Shown here one piece after another: positions 9,131 to 17,873 of a DNA stretch of 64,000 nucleotides. The translations under genes were made by a program, and so were the position numbers. The stretch covers positions 620,001-684,000 of the forward strand of contig CAVVEV010000003.1 in the NCBI GenBank assembly GCA_963747335.1, read 5' to 3'. Position 1 is the first letter of the stretch, and each line of letters begins with the position of its first letter. The stretch comes from Prado023 sp963747335. GTDB lineage: Bacteria > Actinomycetota > Actinomycetes > S36-B12 > CAIYMF01. The notes beneath the pieces are model-generated. The model did no database searches. It was not told the DNA's origin and worked only from the letters and a program-made list of their open reading frames with translations.

Positions 9131-10639
9131 TCAGTTTGCTTCTGTGGTTGGGCTTTCCGGCCACTCAGGTAGGGAATCCGGACCCGCGAACCCGCTCGGC
9201 ACCCCGAGGGCAATGGTGTTCCCCGCCCACGTCGGGAATCGGTCGCGCCGCACCCAGTCATCGAGGATCTGGACGGCGCCGACCAGGGACGTGCCGGTGA
9301 AGCTGCAGTGGCCAGCACCGTACGGGGCAACGCCGTCGGCTGGGTAGGGAGTGGGCGGGTTGGACACGTTGATGTTCAGCCACCGGATGTCCTGTCCACT
9401 GGCCTGCGCCGCGGCCTGCCCGTACAGGGTCTCGTTGGCGAGGATGGCCACCGGATCGATCGCCGTATGCAAGGTGACGTTGGGCTTGGTGAGAGCAGAC
9501 GGCGGTGGGTACTGGGCGTCGGCCGCCTCGCGCGCTCCCGGATCTGCCTCCACCGGGGGAAGTGCGGCCATCTCGCGAACGAAGAAGAGCGTCGCTCCCT
9601 CCGCCCCCGCCATGGCGTCGATCAGGGCAGCCTCGTCGGTCGTGACACGGGCGCCGTAGTTCACTCCGACGTTCGTGCTGGGATTGCCGCCCAGCTGCTC
9701 CTCGACCCGGAACCGCTCGAGCGTCGTCCGGGCCAGGACGCGGCTGAGGTTCTCGACGATCGCGACACGCTGCTGGTCGAGAGATGTCCCCTCCGAGGTC
9801 CGCGTCTGCGTGGGGATCTCGGCTGCCGCCGCGATCACCTGCAGCTTCGTCAGGCCCTCGCCCGTCGGATCCCCGGCGGCTGCCGTCACGGCGGCCATCG
9901 CGAGTTCGTAGGCCGCGCGCGCCTCCTTCACGGACGAGTACCCGGTCAACGTCAGCTCAGGCTCCAGTAGCGACTTGACCCCGACGGCAGCGTCCAGGGC
10001 AAGATCCATGTTCGGGTTCAACCCGGCGAGCAGGCCACACATCGACGCCGAACCGGAGACCCAGTCGTTCTCCGCTCCCGAGCGCAGGGCCGCCACGCCA
10101 CCGAGCGACTGACCCCAGGTGTAGATGCGGTTGGGTACTCCGACGTTCTCGACGAAGGCGGCCCTGACGCTGCTGACCGAGTCGATCGCATCCTCGATGG
10201 ACCATCCCCCGGTCGGCGAACCCGCCCCCGCCAGGGCATAGCCCTGCTCCAGCAGAGCCCGGGCCACAACATCGACACCCGAGGCCAGCCCGGGCGCCGC
10301 CTCGGCGATCGGCTCGAACGCGGGATCATCTGGCTCGATCGGATCGACGGGACGCAGGCCGTGGCTGTAGATCAGCAGGGACCCGTTCCACGTCTCCGGC
10401 AGGCGGAAGTCGTACGGCGTGCCGTCGATCTCGCCGGAGCAGGCGAACCCAGTTGAGCTGCACGCCGTGAACGCCACATCGGTCGACTGGTCCTTCGGAT
10501 CACCCGTGGGGAGGCCCGATCCTGACGCGGATGCCGAGCCGTCGGTTCCCTCGGGGTTGTCGGAACCAGTGCATCCGGTCAGCACCAGACCAAGAACCAG
10601 GAGGGGGACGGCAGTCCGGGGCGAGCGCACGGTCGGCAT
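9131..10639 (-). CDS. Lipoprotein alpha/beta hydrolase (paralogue B)
   Basis: A 502-residue predicted lipoprotein. The signal peptide ends in the lipobox LVLTGC, then comes a Ser/Gly-rich linker. The body is an alpha/beta hydrolase with the strand-loop LLIYSHG (oxyanion region), the nucleophile elbow YTWGQSLGG (Ser), a likely acid in TAIDPVA and a late His in GAGHCSFT. It should be anchored on the outer face of the membrane; the substrate (peptide, ester or lipid) cannot be told. The start at 10639 gives a proper signal peptide; the frame upstream is not convincing. It is the downstream member of a tandem pair with the gene at 10762-12219. Confidence 0.8.
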   Translation of the reverse strand: MPTVRSPRTAVPLLVLGLVLTGCTGSDNPEGTDGSASASGSGLPTGDPKDQSTDVAFTACSSTGFACSGEIDGTPYDFRLPETWNGSLLIYSHGLRPVDPIEPDDPAFEPIAEAAPGLASGVDVVARALLEQGYALAGAGSPTGGWSIEDAIDSVSSVRAAFVENVGVPNRIYTWGQSLGGVAALRSGAENDWVSGSASMCGLLAGLNPNMDLALDAAVGVKSLLEPELTLTGYSSVKEARAAYELAMAAVTAAAGDPTGEGLTKLQVIAAAAEIPTQTRTSEGTSLDQQRVAIVENLSRVLARTTLERFRVEEQLGGNPSTNVGVNYGARVTTDEAALIDAMAGAEGATLFFVREMAALPPVEADPGAREAADAQYPPPSALTKPNVTLHTAIDPVAILANETLYGQAAAQASGQDIRWLNINVSNPPTPYPADGVAPYGAGHCSFTGTSLVGAVQILDDWVRRDRFPTWAGNTIALGVPSGFAGPDSLPEWPESPTTEAN

Positions 10640-10761
10640 CCTCGCACAGCCCCTCGGCGAATCTGGATGGTTGTTGTCGCAAGAGGAGCAAGAGCCCGCC
10701 AAGTTCTGTCGGGCGGCGGCGGGCGGACCTGCCTGGGGTCGGGCCCTGCTCGACCCAGCCA

Positions 10762-12219
10762 CTACTCGGGCCAGGGGCCGGGCTCGAACGTCGGGTCGAA
10801 CCCGGACTCCTCGCCGAACGCCTCGAGCACCGCAGCGTCGGTCGGAGCCTGTCCTCCACGCACCCACGCGTCGAGAAGGTCGATCATTCCGACCCTTGAG
10901 TCAGGCGTGAAGTTGCAGTGGCCGGCGCCGTACGGGGCTCCGGGGTCGGAGGCAAAGGTGTCCGGCGCCACCGTGAACAGCTGCACGAGCTCGTCGGTCG
11001 GCCCAGACGCCTCCCGCAGCAGCTCCTGGTTCTGCACCGCCACCAGCGGGTCGGCGGCCGTGTGCAGCGTGAGGGTCGGCATCTCGATCGTGCCCGACGG
11101 CTCTCCGCCGTCCTTGCGCGCGGCCCGCACCGCGCCCCGGTCGGCGGAGACCCGCTCCCCGGCCTCCAGCGTTGCGATGATCCGCTTCGCGGTGCCTGCT
11201 CCCCCAACCTCGTCGAGCAGCGCCTGGTCCTCGTCGGAGAAGCGCGCGGAGTAGTCCGTGCCGGTGTTGTCCGAGATGTTTCCGCCGTAGCGCTGCTCGA
11301 CGTCCCAGCGCCCCACGGTCCCGAACCGCAGCCCGATGAGCGCCGCCTCCGCCGCGGCCTGGACCTGGCTGTCCACCGTGCTGCCATCCTGGGACTTGGT
11401 CTGGAGCTTCGCGTCGGCGAGCAGGGCGAGGGCCAGGACGTCTGCGCGGTCGTCCTTCGATGCGGCCGCATCCAGGACCTTGCGGGCGGTCGACACGAAC
11501 TGCTGGCTTGCCGCCTCGGCTGACTCGTACCCGGTGAGCACGAACGAGGGGTCGACGAGCTCGCGGATCCCGTACTGAACGTCCATGGCGAGGTCGAAGT
11601 TCGGCACGATCCCACCCAGCACCCCGCACAGCGGTGCGGCGCCACTCACCCACTCGGGATTCGCCTCCGCGGTCTCCATGGTGACCAGCCCACCGAGGCT
11701 GTCGCCCCACGCGTAGACCCGCTCGGGCTTCCCGACCGTGTCGGCGAAGAACTCGTACAGGTCCGTGTTGGCCTTGACCCCGTCGGAGACCGCCCAGCCG
11801 TTGCTCTCCCAGCCCGACCCGGCCAGTGCGTAGCCCTTGCTCAGGAGGTCCCGAGCCAGCGGCACGCCGCCGTCGTTGTACCCGGGCGAGGGTTCAGCCT
11901 TGGTCGTGACCGGCGAGTAGTCCGGGGGTACCGAGACCGGGTTGCGGTAGCCGTGGGAGTAGAGCAGCAGCGTGCCGTTCCACTCCGTCGGCAGCAGGAT
12001 CCGGTACTTGGCGCCGCCGATCTCGCCCTCGCACGCGTCGCCACAGTCGGTGAAGGGCACAGCGGAGGCCGAGGGAAGCGGGGTCGTTGAGCTCGCTGCG
12101 GCACTGCTCGACCCCGCCTCGGTCGGCTCGGAGTCCCCCGAGCACCCCACCAGCAGCAGAGCCGCCGCCGCCACCGCCGCGCCACGTCGGATCGCCCCAT
12201 GCCTCATTGCCCCGGTCAT
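10762..12219 (-). CDS. Lipoprotein alpha/beta hydrolase (paralogue A)
   Basis: A 485-residue predicted lipoprotein with lipobox LLLVGC, a Ser/Thr/Ala-rich linker and an alpha/beta hydrolase domain. The nucleophile elbow is YAWGDSLGG, the candidate acid is in TAADPLVA, and the catalytic His is in GAGHCNFT. It shares layout and many blocks with the next gene (LLLYSHG versus LLIYSHG, YALAGSG versus YALAGAG, LTLHTAADP versus VTLHTAIDP, APYGAGHC in both). The two clearly arose by tandem duplication, separated now by 122 bases. An alternative start is the ATG at 12207. Likely cell-surface esterase or peptidase; specificity unknown. Confidence 0.8.
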   Translation of the reverse strand: MTGAMRHGAIRRGAAVAAAALLLVGCSGDSEPTEAGSSSAAASSTTPLPSASAVPFTDCGDACEGEIGGAKYRILLPTEWNGTLLLYSHGYRNPVSVPPDYSPVTTKAEPSPGYNDGGVPLARDLLSKGYALAGSGWESNGWAVSDGVKANTDLYEFFADTVGKPERVYAWGDSLGGLVTMETAEANPEWVSGAAPLCGVLGGIVPNFDLAMDVQYGIRELVDPSFVLTGYESAEAASQQFVSTARKVLDAAASKDDRADVLALALLADAKLQTKSQDGSTVDSQVQAAAEAALIGLRFGTVGRWDVEQRYGGNISDNTGTDYSARFSDEDQALLDEVGGAGTAKRIIATLEAGERVSADRGAVRAARKDGGEPSGTIEMPTLTLHTAADPLVAVQNQELLREASGPTDELVQLFTVAPDTFASDPGAPYGAGHCNFTPDSRVGMIDLLDAWVRGGQAPTDAAVLEAFGEESGFDPTFEPGPWPE

Positions 12220-12361
12220 GCGGCGATCCTCCCAGCGAGGCAGCGGACCCGCACCCGCAGGTCACGTCGGCCCTCCGATCCGTGCAGCCGGTCCGTTCGT
12301 CCCGGCGACCCGTCACACGATCGGCGGACCGCGCACGATTACCCCGGTCGCCACCCAGGGC

Positions 12362-12383
12362 CCGCTCGGGCCGACACGAGCGG
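12362..12383. terminator. Weak hairpin after the DUF3068 gene
   Basis: A perfect 7-bp G+C-rich stem (12362-12368 with 12377-12383) lies 39 bases beyond the DUF3068 stop on the minus strand. It is short and has no T-run, so it is only a candidate terminator. Confidence 0.3.
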
Positions 12384-12422
12384 CACCGGCAACGAGTTGC
12401 GCGCAGCGTCGCGTCGGGCCCG

Positions 12423-13463
12423 TCAGTCGAACGCCTCGCGCAGGTCGTCGAAGGAGGCGAGCTCGTCGGGGAAGTCCTGCTCCAGGCGGGCGGCCCGCGT
12501 GCGCACGATCACCCCCACGATCCCGACCACGAGCAGCACGAGCCCGAGCCCGACCGCGAGCCACGGCCCGAAACTGTGCATCCAGAGCACCGGCCGCCCC
12601 TCCTCCCGAGCCGACGCGACCTGGGCGTCGACCTGCTCCGGGGTGCTCGAGGTCGTCATCGCCAGCAGGGTGACGATCTCCTTGGCCGTGCTGTCCCGCA
12701 GCGCCTCACGAATCCGCTCGACCTTGCGCAGGATGATCCCCGTGGTCGGATCGACCCAGAGCGTGCGGTTCACCACGTGCGTGCGGATCAGTGGGACGGT
12801 CGGCAGCTCGGAGCCGACCAGGACTCCTGGTGCCTGCACCGTGCCGATCGGGGTCGGTGAGGTGGCCTGTTGGAACTTCATCGCGTCGATGCCGCCCACC
12901 TCCTCCCACCCGATGAACGGCATCTCCACGGGCGCCAACAGGGTCAGGTCGAAGTAGGGGTACGCCTGCTCGGGGGTGAACCACGGCAGTCTCAGCGGGC
13001 TGCCGGAACCGGACATCGGCACGGTCACCCCACCCACTTGGACCCCGCAGCAGTCGACCAGCGCCTGGGTGTGTCGGTCAGCGGCGAGGCGGTACTCCAG
13101 CTCGGCGATCAGCCGCCCATCGTCAGTGACCGTGCGGTCGGTGGTGTCCGTGACCGCCGCATTGGCCCCGGAGTCCGCGGCCGCCTGTGCCGCAGCGGCA
13201 TCGCCCCGGGTCGACTCCGTTCGGGTCACCGGGATCGGCTCGATGGCCTGGCTCTCGGTGGTCTCGATGTCGAAGAGCGTCGTGATCGTGCCGGTGCTGA
13301 CGTGGGTGAGGAACCCGTCCCCTCCTGGGACCTCAGGCGACTGGGCCAGGACGGGTGTGACCCAGAAGTGCATGATCGGGGCGGCGACAACGAGCAGAAG
13401 CCCGAGCGCCAGGGCCAACCGGGTGAGTCGACGGCCCCACGCTCCAGCCAGGGACAACCCCAC
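12423..13463 (-). CDS. DUF3068 (PorA-like) membrane protein
   Basis: A 346-residue protein with the architecture of the DUF3068 family found in mycobacteria and relatives. It has an N-terminal hydrophobic segment (about 14-40), a large extracytoplasmic domain and a C-terminal transmembrane helix (about 300-322) with a short charged tail. Recognisable blocks are FDIETTESQAIEPIPVTRTES, LRLPWFTPEQAYPYFDLTLL, FIGWEEVGG and NRTLWVDPTTGIILR. Function unknown; a cell-envelope location is supported by the topology. It lies 47 bases downstream of the polA start region but on the same strand as polA, so polA could read into other genes only after its own stop at 13511. Confidence 0.75.
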   Translation of the reverse strand: MGLSLAGAWGRRLTRLALALGLLLVVAAPIMHFWVTPVLAQSPEVPGGDGFLTHVSTGTITTLFDIETTESQAIEPIPVTRTESTRGDAAAAQAAADSGANAAVTDTTDRTVTDDGRLIAELEYRLAADRHTQALVDCCGVQVGGVTVPMSGSGSPLRLPWFTPEQAYPYFDLTLLAPVEMPFIGWEEVGGIDAMKFQQATSPTPIGTVQAPGVLVGSELPTVPLIRTHVVNRTLWVDPTTGIILRKVERIREALRDSTAKEIVTLLAMTTSSTPEQVDAQVASAREEGRPVLWMHSFGPWLAVGLGLVLLVVGIVGVIVRTRAARLEQDFPDELASFDDLREAFD

Positions 13464-13510
13464 GCGACAGCCACCTCCTCACGGACACCCCTCGAAACGA
13501 CACTAATCCA

Positions 13511-16210
13511 CTAGTGCGCTGCGGCCTGCCAGGACGACCCGATGCCGATGGAGACGTCCAACGGCACAGCAAGCTCCACGGCCCCCGACATGGCTGCCCG
13601 GACCAACTCGGTGACCTGGCCGGCCTCCCCCGGCGCGATCTCCAGGACCAGTTCGTCGTGCACCTGCAGCAGGAGCCGAGAGCGCAGCCCCGCCGCCCTG
13701 AGGGCATCGTCGGCACGCAGCATCGCGACCTTGATGATGTCGGCAGCCGACCCCTGGATCGGAGCGTTCAGTGCCATCCGCTCGGCCATCTCCCGGCGCT
13801 GGCGGTTGTCACTGGTGAGGTCCGGGAGGTAGCGCCGACGACCCATGAGCGTCTCCGTGTAGCCGGTCAGGCGGGCCTGCTCCACGACGCTGGCCAGGTA
13901 GTCGCGCACGCCGCCGAACCGCTCGAAGTACTCGTCCATGAGTCGTCGCGCCTCGCCCGGGTCGATCCCGAGCTGCTGGGCCAGGCCGAACGCCGAGAGC
14001 CCGTAGGCCAACCCGTAGGACATCGCCTTGATCTTGCGGCGCATCTCCGCATCGACGTTCTGGGGCGGCACCCCGAACACCCGTGAGGCGACGGTCGTGT
14101 GCAGGTCCTCCCCGGACGCGAACGCCTCGATCAGCCCCTCATCGGCGCACAGGTGGGCCATGATCCGCATCTCGATCTGCGAGTAGTCGGCGGTCATGAG
14201 CGACTCGTAACCGGCACCGACGACGAAGGCCTCGCGGATCCGACGTCCGGCAGGTGTGCGCACCGGGATGTTCTGCAGGTTCGGGTCCGTGCTCGACAGC
14301 CGGCCCGTGGCGGCGACGATCTGGTTGAACGTGGTGTGCACCCGCTGCTCGGCATCGGCCAGTGGGATCAGCCCTGCGACGGTCTGGCGCAGCCGGGAAG
14401 CGTCCCGGAAACGAAGCAGGGCCTCCAGCACGGGGTGTGCGGTGGTCGCGTACAGACTGTTGAGCGCGTCGGCGTCGGTGGTGTAGCCGGTCTTGATCCG
14501 CTTGGTCTTGGGCAGCCCGAGCTCGTCGAAGAGCACCTCCTGAAGTTGCTTGGGCGAGCCGAGGTTGAACTCACGGCCGACGATTTCGTGGGCATCGTCC
14601 TGGGCGGCGGCGACGTCGCGCGCGAACTCGGCCTCCAGAACCGTCAGCAGGGCGAGGTCCACGGCGATCCCGGTGGCCTCGAGGTCCACCAGGAGGGTGA
14701 CCAGCGGCAGCTCCACCTCGGCCAGGAGGGCCGCGCCTCCGCGCAGCGCCACCTCGCTGAGCAGGACCTCGTGCAGGTCAAGGGTGGCCCGGGCGAAGAT
14801 GCCCACCTGCTCCAGGGCCTCGGTCTCGACGACGCCGTCGAGGCTGAGCTGGTCCTGCTGGGCGCTCGGGGAGGGCAGGTCCCGGTGCAGGAACCGGGGC
14901 ACGAGATCGGCGAGGTCGAAGCTGCGCTGCCCGGGGAGCACGACGTACGCGGCCAGGGCCGTGTCACCGGCGAGGCCCGCCAGCGGCCAACCGTGGGCGC
15001 GCAGGGCCAGCATCGGGCCATTGGCGTCGTGCAGGACCTTGCCGATCGACCCGTCGGCGAACCACGCCGCGAGCGCAGCGCCGTCGGCCGGTGCCAGCTC
15101 TTCGAGGTCGACCACCAGCGTGTCGCCCTGCTCAGCAGCGAGGCCCAGCGCCGACAGGGTGCCCGTCCCGGCACCCCATGTGCCCCGCACGGACACCGCC
15201 ACGGGCGCGCCCGCAGCCTCGAGCCACGCCCCGACCTCTCCGGCCCCGGCGATCCGGACGGCCGGCTGGGCCGCACCCGCCCCCACCGCCTCCGGGCCGC
15301 TGGCGGCCTGCGCATCCCCGGGGAACGTCTCGAACAGCCGCTCGCGCAGGACCCGGAACTGCAGCGCGTCGAAGACCTCGTGGACCTCGGAGCGATCGAA
15401 CTGCTGGCGCTCGGTGTCCGCCAGGCCCACTGGCAGGGGCACGTCAGTGACCAGCTCGGTCAGGGCTCGGTTCGTCTCGATCTGGCCGATGTGCGCCCGC
15501 AGCGCATCCCCGACCTTCCCGGAGACCTCGTCGGCGTGGCTGATGAGCTCGCCGAGGCTGCCGTAGGTGCTGATCCACCGGGTCGCGGTCTTCTCCCCCA
15601 CGCTCGGCACCGACGGCAGGTTGTCGCTCGGGTCCCCGCGCAGCGCCGCGAAGTCCGGGTACTGGGCGGGGGTGAGGCCGTACTTCTCCAGGACAGCAGC
15701 CGGGGTCATGCGGGCCAGGTCCGAGACGCCCTTGCGTGGGTAGAGGACCGTCGTGTCGTCATCGACGAGCTGGAAGGCGTCACGGTCGCCGGTGATGATC
15801 AGGGTCTCGAAGCCCTCGGCACCGGCCTCCTTGGCCAGAGTCGCGATGATGTCGTCGGCCTCATAGCCGTCCACCTGGATCGCCGGGATCCGCAGGGCGC
15901 CGAGCACCTCCTGGATCAGCTCCACCTGCCCGCGGAACGGCTCCGGTGAGGTGGCCCGGTTGGCCTTGTACTCCGGGAAGCGCTCGGTGCGGAAGGTTCT
16001 CCTCGAGACGTCGAAGGCGACCGCGATGTGGGTGGGTACCTCATCGCGCAGGGTGTTGATCAGCATCGAGGTGAACCCGTACACGGCGTTCGTGGGCTGG
16101 CCCGTGGTCGTCGAGAAGTTCTCCACGGGCAGGGCGTAGAACGCCCGGTAGGCCAACGAATGCCCGTCCAGCAGCAGCAGTCGCGGGCGGGGGGGCGTCG
16201 ACATGGTCAC
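13511..16210 (-). CDS. polA: DNA polymerase I
   Basis: An 899-residue family A polymerase for Okazaki-fragment processing and repair synthesis. The N-terminal 5'-nuclease domain (about 1-300) has LLLLDGHSLAYRAFYALP and the helix-turn region GDPSDNLPSVPSVGEKTA. The middle proofreading-like domain lacks clear exonuclease motifs, as in other actinobacteria. The polymerase domain shows motif A TADYSQIEMRIMAHL, motif B KAMSYGLAYG and motif C QVHDELVLEI. Motif B has Tyr where E. coli has Phe762. The GTG at 16210 has AGGA seven bases upstream; ATG 16204 is the alternative. Divergent from the thioesterase gene. Confidence 0.97.
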   Translation of the reverse strand: MTMSTPPRPRLLLLDGHSLAYRAFYALPVENFSTTTGQPTNAVYGFTSMLINTLRDEVPTHIAVAFDVSRRTFRTERFPEYKANRATSPEPFRGQVELIQEVLGALRIPAIQVDGYEADDIIATLAKEAGAEGFETLIITGDRDAFQLVDDDTTVLYPRKGVSDLARMTPAAVLEKYGLTPAQYPDFAALRGDPSDNLPSVPSVGEKTATRWISTYGSLGELISHADEVSGKVGDALRAHIGQIETNRALTELVTDVPLPVGLADTERQQFDRSEVHEVFDALQFRVLRERLFETFPGDAQAASGPEAVGAGAAQPAVRIAGAGEVGAWLEAAGAPVAVSVRGTWGAGTGTLSALGLAAEQGDTLVVDLEELAPADGAALAAWFADGSIGKVLHDANGPMLALRAHGWPLAGLAGDTALAAYVVLPGQRSFDLADLVPRFLHRDLPSPSAQQDQLSLDGVVETEALEQVGIFARATLDLHEVLLSEVALRGGAALLAEVELPLVTLLVDLEATGIAVDLALLTVLEAEFARDVAAAQDDAHEIVGREFNLGSPKQLQEVLFDELGLPKTKRIKTGYTTDADALNSLYATTAHPVLEALLRFRDASRLRQTVAGLIPLADAEQRVHTTFNQIVAATGRLSSTDPNLQNIPVRTPAGRRIREAFVVGAGYESLMTADYSQIEMRIMAHLCADEGLIEAFASGEDLHTTVASRVFGVPPQNVDAEMRRKIKAMSYGLAYGLSAFGLAQQLGIDPGEARRLMDEYFERFGGVRDYLASVVEQARLTGYTETLMGRRRYLPDLTSDNRQRREMAERMALNAPIQGSAADIIKVAMLRADDALRAAGLRSRLLLQVHDELVLEIAPGEAGQVTELVRAAMSGAVELAVPLDVSIGIGSSWQAAAH

Positions 16211-16367
16211 CGACTGATCCTACGGGCGCCCACCGACACGCAGCCGTGGGCTCGTGGTCGCGGTCGTTCCGATCGCGGATTGACCACCACAGTGCGGCCC
16301 ACCGGTGGATCCCTGCGATCAGCGACGGCCGCGTAGCCCTCCCACAGTGGCTGGATACGCTTCAGGC

Positions 16368-16886
16368 ATGCCCAACGACTCACCGCAGTCCCCCTCCCCC
16401 GATCCCGCATCCGACGCCCCAGCCGCGACCACCTCACCGGAGGCATCGCCCTACGCCGCGCCCATCCTGCCGACCGATCCGGGCGAGCTGGCGGCCCTCG
16501 AGGCCCTGCGCCACCTCGGGATGGGCGCGCTCCCCGACCACATGGGAATCGAGCTCCTCGAGGTCGGCGCCGACCGGACCGTCGCGCGGATGCCCGTGGC
16601 TGGCAACACCCAGCCGTACGGCCTGCTGCACGGTGGCGCGTCAGCGGTCCTGGCCGAGTCGATCGGCTCGCTCGCCTCGGCGCTGCACGCCGGACCGAAC
16701 CGGATCGCTCTCGGCCTCGAGCTGAACTGCACGCACCACAAGGCGATGCGCGAGGGCTATGTCATCGGCACCGCCACCCCGCTGGTCCGTGGGCGCACTG
16801 TGGCGTCCTACGCGATCAGCATCACCGACGAGGACGGCGCCCCGGTCTGCACCGCCCGGCTGACCTGCGTCCTGCGCGACCGGTGA
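16368..16886 (+). CDS. Hotdog-fold thioesterase (PaaI family)
   Basis: A 172-residue hotdog protein. The core block YGLLHGGASAVLAESIGSLAS is the signature of PaaI/YdiI-type acyl-CoA thioesterases, with Glu in AES as the expected catalytic residue. LELNCTHHKAMREG and the closing beta strand follow. The first 35 residues are Pro/Ser/Ala-rich and probably disordered. The ATG at 16368 was chosen because the upstream continuation is not conserved in character. In actinobacteria a thioesterase of this type is often found beside polA. It hydrolyses an acyl-CoA, possibly an aryl or menaquinone-pathway intermediate, but the substrate cannot be assigned. Confidence 0.85.
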   Translation: MPNDSPQSPSPDPASDAPAATTSPEASPYAAPILPTDPGELAALEALRHLGMGALPDHMGIELLEVGADRTVARMPVAGNTQPYGLLHGGASAVLAESIGSLASALHAGPNRIALGLELNCTHHKAMREGYVIGTATPLVRGRTVASYAISITDEDGAPVCTARLTCVLRDR

Positions 16887-16914
16887 GCACACGCAGGCCT
16901 GGTCGGGTCCGTAC

Positions 16915-17727
16915 ATGATCGGCCTGGGCACCGTCATCAATGTGGTGGCGATCCTGGTCGGATCCGCGATCGGCGTCGCGCTCGGGCATCGGCTACCCCA
17001 GCGCACCCGCGACGTGGTGACCGACGGGCTGGGCCTGATCACCCTCCTGGTCGCCGCCCTGTCGGCTGCCGCAGTGCTGGATCCGGCCGTCTCCGAGTCG
17101 GTGGGCGCGGCCGGCGTGCTGATCGTCCTGGGCTCGCTGCTCATCGGCGGGATCCTCGGCTCCCTGGCGCGCATCGAGGACCGGTTGGAGGGCCTGGGTG
17201 AGGCGATCCGCCGACGCCTGGCCCGACGTGCGAGCGTCACGGCGCCCTCGGGCGGAGTCGACCTGGAGGTCGACGGGGCCCTGGCCGATCCCGAACCGCC
17301 CGGCTCGGACGCCCCGCCGAGCACATTCATCGAGGGATTCGTCACGGCGTCGCTCGTGTTCTGCGTGGGTCCGCTGGCCATCCTCGGCTCGCTGTCCGAC
17401 GGGTTGGGCCTGGGGATCGAGCAGCTGGCACTGAAGTCGATCATGGACGGGTTCGCGTCGATCGCGTTCGCCGCAAGCCTCGGGTGGGGCGTGGCGGCCA
17501 GCGCCCTCGTGGTCGGTGCCTATCAGGGGACGCTGACCCTGCTCGGCTGGGCCCTGGGCTCCGTGCTGGACACCGCGCAGATCGCCGTACTCACCGCCAC
17601 CGGCGGACTGCTGCTGGTGGGGATCGCCCTGCGGCTGCTGCGGATCAGGCACATCCCCGTCGGCGACATGCTGCCCGCGCTTCTCGTCGCCCCGATCCTG
17701 ACGGCACTGGTCGCGGCTCTGCGCTGA
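16915..17727 (+). CDS. DUF554 family membrane protein
   Basis: A 270-residue integral membrane protein of the DUF554 (YdfK-like) family. The start MIGLGTVINVVAILVGSAIG and the later block FIEGFVTASLVFCVGPLAILGSL ... LKSIMDGFASIAFA are characteristic. About seven hydrophobic segments are predicted. The loop near 100-135 is hydrophilic and longer than in most homologues. Function of the family is not established; a transport role is usually assumed. It follows the thioesterase gene by 28 bases on the same strand and may be cotranscribed. Confidence 0.8.
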   Translation: MIGLGTVINVVAILVGSAIGVALGHRLPQRTRDVVTDGLGLITLLVAALSAAAVLDPAVSESVGAAGVLIVLGSLLIGGILGSLARIEDRLEGLGEAIRRRLARRASVTAPSGGVDLEVDGALADPEPPGSDAPPSTFIEGFVTASLVFCVGPLAILGSLSDGLGLGIEQLALKSIMDGFASIAFAASLGWGVAASALVVGAYQGTLTLLGWALGSVLDTAQIAVLTATGGLLLVGIALRLLRIRHIPVGDMLPALLVAPILTALVAALR

Positions 17728-17762
17728 GGCCCGACCAGGCCCGGAACGACGCCGACAATGCA

Positions 17763-17815
17763 GGTGACCTTTTGTAACAGATGGGCCACCGTGCGAAACA
17801 TGTGTCGCGTACACT
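17763..17815 (+). promoter_or_regulatory. livH promoter region with GTAAC-type half-sites
   Basis: TACACT (17810-17815) is a good -10 box about 60 bases before the livH start. Upstream are GTGAC (17764-17768), GTAAC (17774-17778) and GAAAC (17795-17799). These resemble half-sites of the actinobacterial nitrogen regulator GlnR, but their spacing (10 and 21 bases) is not the ideal 11. The -35 box is not evident, which would suit an activator-dependent promoter. Confidence 0.35.
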
Positions 17816-17873
17816 CCCGCACAATCGCGGTCCCAGTCGGACCGGACACGCTCAGGCTGGGGGTAGGCAGAAC

